A stretch of 7,185 nucleotides of DNA from an uncultured Streptococcus sp. (GTDB lineage Bacteria; Bacillota; Bacilli; Lactobacillales; Streptococcaceae), in NCBI GenBank assembly GCA_905373305.1, contig CAJPSM010000065.1, positions 1 through 7,185 on the forward strand. The letters run 5' to 3'. Positions 1 to 5,202 of this stretch are shown here, piece by piece. The notes under the pieces are model-generated. The model saw only the letters and a list, made by a program, of their open reading frames with translations, ran no database searches and was not told the DNA's origin. The first letter of the stretch is position 1, and every line of letters begins with the position of its first letter. Made by a program: the position numbers and the translations under genes.

Positions 1-841
1 ACTGCTGGGTCAAACGCCCATTGTAGCCTGAAAAGCCACGTTCAAAGACTCGGAGTACATCGCTATTTTTTATCCCGATTCCCGTATCCTTGATACAAAG
101 CTCCTGGCCCTCCATATAAATCTCCAAACCGCCTTCCCTGGTGTATTTGAGGCTGTTTGAGAGGATTTGTTCAATGACGACCAACAACCACTTCTTATCG
201 GTCACGATGATTTTGTCAAGGTCATGCAGATTGACCGTCAACCCCTTCTGGATAAAGAAAAGAGCATACTTGCGAACCACTTCCTTCACCAGATCCTCCA
301 CTTGAACCTTTTCAAATACCAAATCATCATGGAAGCTCTCTAAACGAAGATACTGCAACACCAGATTGGTATAGGAGTCAATCTTAAAGATTTCCTGTTC
401 CAGTTGCTGCTTGACCTCACGATCAGAAACTTCTGCTACCAAGAGACGGCTTGCCGCAATGGGTGTCTTGATCTGGTGAACCCATAAGGTGTAGTAATCA
501 AGCAAATCCGTCAGCTTGCTTTGGGCTTCCGACTTCTTTTGATACAATTCAGACTCCCGCTCTTCGAGTTTCTCTGCCAACGCACATTCCAGAGGAGACT
601 TGGGATTTCTCTCAGCATAGAGAACTGCCTGTCGGTAAACCTGAGCCTCTGCAAACATATCCCAAGCCAAAAATAAGAAGGTCAAAAAACTACTGAGCAG
701 AAAGAAATAAAGAAAATAAGTTCCTAGACTAGCAAATAAAAACTGAAAGAGAAGGACGAGAAAGCCCAATGAAAAAATATAGACAAAGATGCGACTACGA
801 GAACGCAGATAGGCTAGAAAAAATTGTTTCCAATCAAGCAT
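1..841 (-). CDS. BceS-like intramembrane-sensing histidine kinase (3' end cut by window edge)
   Basis: Membrane sensor kinase that should phosphorylate the response regulator encoded just upstream. The ATG at 841-839 opens 280 codons with no stop before the left edge. Two hydrophobic segments (about residues 18-37 and 40-60) are joined by only a few residues, leaving almost no extracellular sensor domain; this is the hallmark of BceS/intramembrane-sensing kinases. A polar linker follows, then the H-box (WVHQIKTPI, His122), N-box (EQILSNSLKY, Asn229), G1 box (DTGIGI, 252-257) and an F-box-like VFERGFSGYNGR (265-276), a wording typical of BceS proteins. About 45 C-terminal residues with the G2 box should lie outside the window, given a usual family length near 320-330. 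The start overlaps the regulator's 3' end by 8 bases, implying translational coupling. The kinase fold is certain; the BceS subfamily is well supported; identity with pneumococcal HK01 is from memory. Confidence 0.93.
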   Translation of the reverse strand, partial: MLDWKQFFLAYLRSRSRIFVYIFSLGFLVLLFQFLFASLGTYFLYFFLLSSFLTFLFLAWDMFAEAQVYRQAVLYAERNPKSPLECALAEKLEERESELYQKKSEAQSKLTDLLDYYTLWVHQIKTPIAASRLLVAEVSDREVKQQLEQEIFKIDSYTNLVLQYLRLESFHDDLVFEKVQVEDLVKEVVRKYALFFIQKGLTVNLHDLDKIIVTDKKWLLVVIEQILSNSLKYTREGGLEIYMEGQELCIKDTGIGIKNSDVLRVFERGFSGYNGRLTQQ

Positions 842-1511
842 GTTTCAGTCCGTATCCTATCCCTTTCTTGGTTTCGATAAACCCTGCTAAACCTTGCTCC
901 TCCAACTTTTTACGCAGGCGAGCAACGTTGACAGACAAGGTGTTGTCATCAATGAAAAAGTCGCTATTCCAGAGTTCTCTCATCAAGTCATCACGCGCCA
1001 CGATATTGCCAGCATGTTCAAACAGCACTCGCAAAATTTGAAATTCATTCTTAGTCAAACTCAGAACTTCCCCCTGATAGTGCAAGTCCATAGACTTGGT
1101 ATTGAGGATCACACCCGCATACTCTAGCAAACTTTCATCCCGCCCAAACTCATAGGAACGGCGCAACAAGCCCTGAACCTTGGCAAGGAGCACCTGCTGG
1201 TCAAAAGGCTTGGTCACAAAGTCATCTGCTCCCATATTGATCGCCATGACGATATCCATAGCCTGGTCTCTCGAAGAGAGAAACATGATGGGCACCTTGG
1301 AAATCTTGCGAATCTCCTGGCACCAGTGGTAACCATTAAAAAGAGGCAGACCAATATCCATGAGGACCAAATTAGGTTCTGACTGGACAAAGAGAGTCAA
1401 TACTTCCATAAAATCCTCTACCAAAATAACCTCAAAGCCCCATTCAGAAAGCAATTTCCCCACTTGTTGCCGAATGACTTGGTCATCCTCTACTAGTAAA
1501 ATCTTGTGCAT
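834..1511 (-). CDS. OmpR/PhoB-family response regulator (BceR/TCS01-like)
   Basis: DNA-binding response regulator of 225 residues, partner of the overlapping downstream kinase. The receiver domain (about 1-117) has the acidic pocket (Glu8, Asp9), the phospho-acceptor Asp52 in LVLMDIGLP, the switch Ser79 and the invariant Lys101 in the KPF motif. The C-terminal half (about 128-225) is a winged-helix Trans_reg_C domain, including LTKNEFQIL, a recognition-helix region near NTLSVNVARLRKKL (190-203) and the final IETKKGIGYGL hairpin. The ATG at 1511 follows a strong ribosome site (AAAGGAGG, 1524-1517). The closest match I remember is pneumococcal RR01 of TCS01, a BceR-type regulator of genes for resistance to bacitracin and other peptide antibiotics. 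No BceAB-type transporter is visible next to it, so its target is probably elsewhere. Family call is firm; the regulon is inference. Confidence 0.95.
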   Translation of the reverse strand: MHKILLVEDDQVIRQQVGKLLSEWGFEVILVEDFMEVLTLFVQSEPNLVLMDIGLPLFNGYHWCQEIRKISKVPIMFLSSRDQAMDIVMAINMGADDFVTKPFDQQVLLAKVQGLLRRSYEFGRDESLLEYAGVILNTKSMDLHYQGEVLSLTKNEFQILRVLFEHAGNIVARDDLMRELWNSDFFIDDNTLSVNVARLRKKLEEQGLAGFIETKKGIGYGLKHA

Positions 1512-1735
1512 GCGCTCCTCCTTTGCTATTACTCAAAGCATCAAAACCCTTCATATCAAATCTACGGATCAGTGTCTCATACTGTTTAGCAGCCTATTTC
1601 CCAAATCCAGATCAGTAAACAGATGCTATATAGAGAACATTCCCACTGATATCATACCTTATTTTTAAGTATAGTTCCAGCCTTATCCTATATTTTCCTT
1701 TTTGTGTTCATTTGGTTAGCGTTTCTTTCACTTAT

Positions 1736-1763
1736 TTAATAGATCTAGCCTTCTTATTGACAA
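1736..1763 (-). promoter_or_regulatory. Candidate minus-strand promoter for the two-component operon
   Basis: On the minus strand TTGTCA (1763-1758) lies 16 bases from TATTAA (1741-1736), a 5/6 and 4/6 match to the sigma-70 boxes. Its -35 box is the complement of part of the tetR -35 box (TTGACA, 1757-1762), so the two divergent promoters would share the same DNA. An alternative closer to the gene is TGGAAC (1679-1674), 17 bases, TATGAT (1656-1651), with a good -10 but poor -35. The sequence alone does not decide between them. Confidence 0.33.
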
Positions 1764-1785
1764 GCTAGCCATGATTTGTTAGAAT
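1757..1785 (+). promoter_or_regulatory. Strong sigma-70 promoter of tetR
   Basis: A consensus -35 box TTGACA (1757-1762) is separated by the ideal 17 bases from TAGAAT (1780-1785), a 5/6 match to the -10 consensus. Transcription should start near 1792, inside the palindrome that begins at 1786. This placement means a bound repressor would block open-complex formation, so the promoter is probably autorepressed by the TetR protein it drives. Confidence 0.82.
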
Positions 1786-1815
1786 ATGAATGAACAAATC
1801 AATTTATTCATTCAT
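1786..1815. promoter_or_regulatory. TetR operator 1 (30-bp near-perfect palindrome)
   Basis: An inverted repeat of 30 bases centred between 1800 and 1801, in which 13 of 15 base pairs are symmetric. The outer arms are TGAATGAA (1787-1794) and TTCATTCA (1807-1814), and the inner AAAT/ATTT pairs also match. Symmetry stops abruptly at both ends. It abuts the -10 box and covers the expected transcription start of the TetR-family gene, the standard position for autoregulation. The same arms recur before the next gene (2436-2462). Binding by the adjacent regulator is inferred. Confidence 0.82.
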
Positions 1816-1838
1816 TAAACAAAGGAGGTTAAATCAGA

Positions 1839-2402
1839 TTGGACAAAAAACAAGCTTTAAAGACAGCGGCCTATGAAGTTTTTTCGAAAAAAGGTTACAA
1901 GGCGACAGGAATTTCAGAAATTGCTAGGCAAGCTGGTGTAGCAGTCGGCTCTTTTTATAACTATTACGAGAGTAAAGAAGCCATTTTTCTAGATATCTAT
2001 ATAGATGAAAACAACCGTGTTCGCCAAGCTATGATTGAAGAACTGGATTGGAAAATTGATATGATTGATCTTATTAGTCAACTCTTTGCTCAGTCCAGAG
2101 CTCTCGTTTCTTCCAATAAAATCCTTGCAGAATGGTACAATCCTGCCATAGCAGATGAGTTGCATAGCTACTACTCCTCAGAAGAAGGCAAAGTCGCAAA
2201 TCCATTTCATCAATTTCTAGTTAAAACTTTTACAAATCGTATGCAGGCTGAAGGGTATTCTCCAGAAAAGATTCAAGAGATTTTACAAGTTTATAACCTA
2301 TTTTACTACATGGATATGCATATCACGGAAAAAGATTTTCCAGATATTGGCAAAACTATCGAAATACTTGCAACCAACTTCATAAAAGGAGTTCTAAAAT
2401 AA
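1839..2402 (+). CDS. TetR/AcrR-family transcriptional repressor (TTG start)
   Basis: Ligand-responsive DNA-binding repressor of 187 residues, a normal TetR length. The N-terminal DNA-binding domain (about 1-50) shows the family pattern: a first helix ending in AYEVFSKKGYKATGISEIA, the helix-turn-helix at about 24-44, and the GSFYNYYESKEAIF segment (37-50) where GxxYxxFxxKxxL is typical. The remainder (about 60-187) is the helical ligand/dimerization domain, too divergent for me to name an inducer. The start is TTG at 1839, preceded by a strong ribosome site AAAGGAGG (1821-1828) with a 10-base spacer; no upstream in-frame ATG is usable and the next internal Met would remove the DNA-binding domain. 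A rare start codon behind a strong site may keep repressor levels modest. The palindrome at its own promoter and a second before the reductase-like gene suggest a local two-operator regulon. Confidence 0.93.
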   Translation: MDKKQALKTAAYEVFSKKGYKATGISEIARQAGVAVGSFYNYYESKEAIFLDIYIDENNRVRQAMIEELDWKIDMIDLISQLFAQSRALVSSNKILAEWYNPAIADELHSYYSSEEGKVANPFHQFLVKTFTNRMQAEGYSPEKIQEILQVYNLFYYMDMHITEKDFPDIGKTIEILATNFIKGVLK

Positions 2403-2426
2403 AGAAAATGGTTTTCTTTATTTTTT
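2396..2426 (+). terminator. A/T-rich hairpin at the tetR stop codon, possible weak terminator
   Basis: A perfect 13-bp stem (2396-2408 with 2412-2424) closes a 3-base TGG loop and leads into a run of six T (2421-2426). The stem contains the tetR stop codon and only one G-C pair, so it is weaker than a typical intrinsic terminator, and the T run is largely used up in the stem. It may attenuate rather than fully stop read-through from tetR into the reductase-like gene, or act as a 3' end stabiliser. Confidence 0.5.
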
Positions 2427-2435
2427 GGAAATTTG

Positions 2436-2462
2436 TGAATGAATTTAATTTTGGTTCATTCA
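2436..2462. promoter_or_regulatory. TetR operator 2 (palindrome before the reductase-like gene)
   Basis: The arms TGAATGAA (2436-2443) and TTCATTCA (2455-2462) are identical to those of the tetR operator, here separated by 11 rather than 12 bases; the inner bases are less symmetric. It lies about 28 bases upstream of the preferred start of the reductase-like gene. I could not find a convincing -35/-10 pair around it, so it may overlap a weak promoter or act on transcription reading in from tetR. The exact repeat of both 8-base arms at two sites flanking the repressor gene strongly suggests a specific operator. Confidence 0.72.
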
Positions 2463-2489
2463 ATAATTAAGAATAGGAGTCATAAAAAA

Positions 2490-3266
2490 ATGAAAAGAGG
2501 TAAAAAAATGTTTATTATCATTCTTTCAACACTTGGATTACTAGCCCTTATAACTTGGGGTGCCATCGCCTATCTTGGACGAAGTCAGACATTATCGATA
2601 AAATCCATCGAAAACCCCAGCAGAGATTTGTATTTAATTCATATCACAAAGCCGAGTCATCAAGTCTGGAAAGCTGGGGCTTATGCTAAGTTTACACTCT
2701 CTGATACGTCATCCACTGCTAGGAAAAACGAAGCTAAGGGAGAGCAGACCAGTCGATGGTTAACCATTGCCTCCACACCTGATGAAGATGAAATCCTCAT
2801 TTTAACTCATAATAGTGGTAGCCACTTTAAGGAAACTTTGACACATTTACCTGCCGGAAGTGAGATTGAGATGAGTTGGCTGGATTCCTCTTTAACCGTT
2901 AAAGATACGAATCAGCCACTGGTTTGCTTTGCATCTGATGTTGGTATTTCTGCTCTACGCCCCCTTATCAAAGAATGGGCTGGTAAATGCCCGATTGTAC
3001 TCAATCATTTTGACAAAGGAGTGACTATTTTCGATAATGAGATGAAGGAACTGGCTCAAAAAACATCGAATTTTACTTATAAAACTAGCGATGAACTTTC
3101 TCAAAGTCAAGAATTTTTAAAACGTGCTATTGATGAATACGGCAATCAAGCCAGCTATCTCATCACAGGTCAGCCTGATGATGTAAATGAGATGAAGAAT
3201 TTTTTAAAGGAAAATGGGATTGATAGCAAAAATATACAAGTAAGCTCGTTTAGAGGTTTGAAATAG
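2490..3266 (+). CDS. Membrane-anchored ferredoxin-NADP reductase-like protein
   Basis: Probable flavin-dependent oxidoreductase or a derivative of one; substrate unknown. From the ATG at 2490 it is 258 residues. A basic N-terminus (MKRGKK) precedes one hydrophobic segment (about 7-29), predicting the rest outside the cell by the positive-inside rule; AIA-Y near residue 27 could be a signal-peptidase site. The rest follows FNR-fold order: FAD beta-barrel strands (about 34-135), RWLTIAS (89-95) at the place of the RxY[ST] FAD motif but with Leu for Tyr, a nucleotide-loop-like FASDVGISALRPLI (147-160) with few glycines, and YLITGQPDDV (223-232) in place of the usual CGP motif without its Cys. 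The start at 2490 has AGGAG (2475-2479) ten bases upstream; ATG 2508 (252 residues) is a close alternative. An in-frame ATG at 2439 lies inside the operator palindrome and lacks a ribosome site. No partner flavocytochrome or ferredoxin is nearby. Confidence 0.8.
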   Translation: MKRGKKMFIIILSTLGLLALITWGAIAYLGRSQTLSIKSIENPSRDLYLIHITKPSHQVWKAGAYAKFTLSDTSSTARKNEAKGEQTSRWLTIASTPDEDEILILTHNSGSHFKETLTHLPAGSEIEMSWLDSSLTVKDTNQPLVCFASDVGISALRPLIKEWAGKCPIVLNHFDKGVTIFDNEMKELAQKTSNFTYKTSDELSQSQEFLKRAIDEYGNQASYLITGQPDDVNEMKNFLKENGIDSKNIQVSSFRGLK

Positions 3267-3287
3267 GAGCAGCCTGTCTTCTATATA
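3258..3287 (+). promoter_or_regulatory. Candidate promoter for the DUF2974 hydrolase gene
   Basis: TTGAAA (3258-3263, 5/6 match) and TATATA (3282-3287, 4/6) are 18 bases apart, with the -35 box inside the last codons of the reductase-like gene. It would give a leader of about 85 bases. No clear terminator lies in the 111-base gap, so read-through from upstream is also possible. Confidence 0.42.
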
Positions 3288-3377
3288 TCTGAATCAATCC
3301 CTGCTAGGTCATCCAAACAAGCCTACTAGCTAATTCTAGGTAAATGTGATAGGATAAACATAGAGAAAGGAGCTTTT

Positions 3378-4451
3378 ATGGCCAATATTTTTGACTACTT
3401 GAATGATGTAGCATACGATTCCTTTTATGACCTCCCCGTGAATGAGTTAGATGTTCTTGCCTTGACTGAATTAACCTACCTTGCTTTTGATGGTGTAGTC
3501 ACCCAAGAACCCCAGCGCCTCATAGATCTAGCACCTCAAATCCCTAGAGAAACGACGATGCTGACTAGCAAAAACCGCATCCAGTTATTGGATCAGCTCG
3601 CTCAACACAAACGTTTTAAAAATTGCAAGCTCTCAGACTTTATCAATGATATTGACCCTGAATTGCAAAAACAGTTTGCGGCTATGACTTATCGTATCAG
3701 TCTCGATACTTATTTGCTTGTTTTTCGTGGGACGGATGATAGTATCATCGGTTGGAAAGAAGATTTCCATATGACCTATATGAAGGAAATCCCAGCTCAA
3801 AAACATGCCCTCCAGTATTTACAAGACTTTTTTGCCCAACATCCTAAGCAAAAGGTTATCCTAGCAGGACACTCAAAAGGGGGCAACCTAGCCGTCTATG
3901 CTGCCAGTCAACTTGATCCAAACTTACAGAAAAACATTATCGCTGTCTATACTTTTGATTCTCCTGGGCTTCACAAGGAACTGACCAAAACGCCAGGCTA
4001 TCAAAACATGATGGAAAGAACGAAAGTATTTGTCCCACAAGGTTCTATCATCGGTATAATGCTGGAAATCCCTGATAAAAAAATCGTTGTTCGCAGCACT
4101 GCCCTAGGTGGTATCGCCCAGCATGACACCTTTAGTTGGCAAGTTGAAAACAAACACTTTGTCCAACTGGATGAGACCAATAGTGACAGCCAGCAAGTTG
4201 ATACTACCTTCAAGGAATGGGTGGAGACAGTCCCTGATACGGAACTACAGCTCTACTTCGACCTCTTTTTTGGAATCATTCTTGATGCAGGCATCTCCTC
4301 TATCAACGATCTTTCTTCCTTCAAGGTCATTGAACACATTCACCATCTCTTTGTCCAAGCCCAATCCCTCACTCCCGAAGAAAGAGAAACCATGGGACGC
4401 TTAACCCAACTCTTGATTGACACCCGCTACCAAGCATGGAAAAATCGTTAA
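3378..4451 (+). CDS. DUF2974 (Mbeg1-like) alpha/beta-hydrolase, lipase type
   Basis: Predicted serine hydrolase of 357 residues; the natural substrate is not known for the family, though a lipid or acyl ester is likely by fold. The nucleophile elbow is GHSKGG (164-169, Ser166), preceded by the strand KVILA. The LVFRGTDDSIIGWKEDF stretch (114-130) corresponds to the oxyanion-side strand and loop of class 3 lipases. YTFDSPG (191-197) offers Asp194, and AQHDTFSWQ (247-255) offers His249, as likely remaining triad members. The N-terminus (MANIFDYLNDVAYDSFYDLP) is typical of the Mbeg1-like family, and there is no signal peptide or membrane segment, so it should act in the cytoplasm. The ATG at 3378 follows AAAGGAG (3366-3372) with a 5-base spacer. 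The C-terminal 70 residues look helical. Family membership is strong; the triad His and Asp are my inference from position. Confidence 0.88.
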   Translation: MANIFDYLNDVAYDSFYDLPVNELDVLALTELTYLAFDGVVTQEPQRLIDLAPQIPRETTMLTSKNRIQLLDQLAQHKRFKNCKLSDFINDIDPELQKQFAAMTYRISLDTYLLVFRGTDDSIIGWKEDFHMTYMKEIPAQKHALQYLQDFFAQHPKQKVILAGHSKGGNLAVYAASQLDPNLQKNIIAVYTFDSPGLHKELTKTPGYQNMMERTKVFVPQGSIIGIMLEIPDKKIVVRSTALGGIAQHDTFSWQVENKHFVQLDETNSDSQQVDTTFKEWVETVPDTELQLYFDLFFGIILDAGISSINDLSSFKVIEHIHHLFVQAQSLTPEERETMGRLTQLLIDTRYQAWKNR

Positions 4452-4492
4452 GGTAGAAAAAGACTTTCTGATACCCTAAGCCTTCTCTTCTG

Positions 4493-4501
4493 TGTTATAC
4501 T
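4493..4501 (+). promoter_or_regulatory. Extended -10 promoter of the MBL-fold hydrolase gene
   Basis: TGTTATACT (4493-4501) combines the TGn extension with a TATACT -10 hexamer, a promoter type that works in streptococci without a good -35 box; no good -35 is seen at the expected distance. The transcript would start about 25 bases before the ATG. The -10 overlaps a perfect palindrome (4498-4511). Confidence 0.6.
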
Positions 4502-4511
4502 GATATCAGTA
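4498..4511. promoter_or_regulatory. 14-bp perfect palindrome over the MBL-gene promoter
   Basis: TACTGATATCAGTA is fully self-complementary and covers the end of the -10 box and the likely transcription start, a typical operator position. The regulator is unknown; it does not resemble the TGAATGAA operators of the TetR gene. Fourteen bases of symmetry could arise by chance in a window of this size, but the position makes a regulatory role worth considering. Confidence 0.4.
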
Positions 4512-4534
4512 CATTCTTTGAGAGAGGAAATCCT

Positions 4535-5164
4535 ATGAAAATCCATAAAACCGTGAATCCTGTTGCCTATGAAAACACCTACTACATAGAGGGAAATCAA
4601 CACCTGATTGTGGTTGACCCAGGTAGCCATTGGGAAGCCATTCGCAAGACCATCGAAAAAATCAACAAACCAGTCTGTGCGATTCTGCTGACCCACACCC
4701 ATTACGACCACATTATGAGTCTGGACTTGGTGCGTGAGACTTTTGGAAATCCTCCAGTTTATGTAGCAGAGAGTGAAGCCAGCTGGCTTTACACTCCTGT
4801 CGACAACCTCTCTGGTCTCCCTCGTCACGATGATATGGCAGATGTGGTCGCAAAACCAGCAGAACACACCTATGTCTTTCATGAGGAATACCAGATCGAG
4901 GAATTCCATTTTACTGCCCTACCAACCCCAGGCCACTCTATCGGTGGTGTTTCCCTGGTCTTTCCTGATGCCCATCTAGTCTTGACTGGAGATGCTCTTT
5001 TCCGCGAAACCATCGGACGGACTGACCTCCCTACAGGTAGTATGGAACAGCTTCTCCATAGCATTCAGACGCAACTCTTTACTCTCCCTAACTACGACGT
5101 CTATCCTGGACATGGGCCAGCTACGACCATCGCTCACGAAAAGACCTTCAATCCCTTTTTCTAG
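4535..5164 (+). CDS. Metallo-beta-lactamase-fold hydrolase, glyoxalase II-like
   Basis: Cytoplasmic metal-dependent hydrolase of 209 residues, the usual length of the short glyoxalase II-like group. All metal ligands are present: THTHYDH (53-59; His54, His56, Asp58, His59), His134 in TPGHS, Asp153 in LTGDALF and His193 in YPGHGP. The FRETIGRTDLPTGS segment (156-169) and the closing NPFF are typical of this group, whose members are often annotated as hydroxyacylglutathione hydrolase; the C-terminal glutathione-binding domain of true glyoxalase II is absent, so the real thioester or other substrate is uncertain. The ATG at 4535 follows GAGAGGA (4522-4528) with a 6-base spacer. It starts 83 bases after the DUF2974 gene, with its own extended -10 promoter, and faces pepO. 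From memory, this MBL gene next to convergent pepO is also the pneumococcal arrangement. Confidence 0.93.
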   Translation: MKIHKTVNPVAYENTYYIEGNQHLIVVDPGSHWEAIRKTIEKINKPVCAILLTHTHYDHIMSLDLVRETFGNPPVYVAESEASWLYTPVDNLSGLPRHDDMADVVAKPAEHTYVFHEEYQIEEFHFTALPTPGHSIGGVSLVFPDAHLVLTGDALFRETIGRTDLPTGSMEQLLHSIQTQLFTLPNYDVYPGHGPATTIAHEKTFNPFF

Positions 5165-5169
5165 CAAGC

Positions 5170-5198
5170 AAAAAACCAAGGATGCTATCCTTGGTTTT
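5170..5198. terminator. Bidirectional intrinsic terminator between the MBL gene and pepO
   Basis: A perfect 12-bp stem (5172-5183 with 5187-5198) with a GCT loop fills the 38-base gap between two convergent stop codons (5162-5164 on plus, 5205-5203 on minus). Read on the minus strand it is followed by TTTTTT (5175-5170), ideal for ending pepO. Read on the plus strand it ends in TTTT and should also end the MBL transcript, a little less efficiently. Confidence 0.88.
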
Positions 5199-5202
5199 AG
5201 TC

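Larger units (their letters stand above)
1512..1838. other. Divergent intergenic control region between the two-component operon and tetR
   Basis: This 327-base, AT-rich, non-coding stretch separates divergent transcription units. On the right it holds a strong plus-strand promoter and the TetR operator, listed separately. On the left it holds the response regulator's ribosome site on the minus strand (AAAGGAGG, 1524-1517). Two weak minus-strand promoter candidates can drive the two-component operon; either would leave a long 5' leader (roughly 130 or 220 bases). I found no convincing gene, RNA structure or known streptococcal repeat in the middle part (about 1530-1730). The 10-mer ACTGATATCA at 1645-1654 also occurs in the palindrome at 4499-4508, perhaps by chance. 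Confidence 0.7.

Noticed and set aside
769..1127. Plus-strand frames of 90 and 77 codons over the kinase/regulator junction
   Set aside because: Both are antisense to well-supported genes, with no ribosome site or family features.
1483..1554. Short 23-codon minus-strand frame starting at an ATG at 1554 and overlapping the response regulator start
   Set aside because: It has no ribosome site and reads through the regulator's own ribosome site out of frame. The reading upstream of it is broken by stops, so it is neither a convincing leader peptide nor a gene remnant.
1745..1770. Direct repeat CTAGCC 20 bases apart flanking the tetR -35 box
   Set aside because: Six-base repeats are common by chance, and neither the palindrome nor the promoters depend on it.
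3303..3340. CTAG-containing inverted repeats in the gap before the DUF2974 gene
   Set aside because: The stems are only 4-5 bp with a long loop or poor symmetry and no T run, so neither a terminator nor an operator can be supported.
4454..4469. Possible terminator after the DUF2974 gene (AGAAA/TTTCT)
   Set aside because: The stem is only 5 bp of mostly A-T pairs with no following T run.
4448..4909. 153-codon open frame on the minus strand opposite the MBL gene
   Set aside because: It lies wholly against the MBL gene, which has every metal ligand, and shows no recognisable domain; it is a shadow frame.
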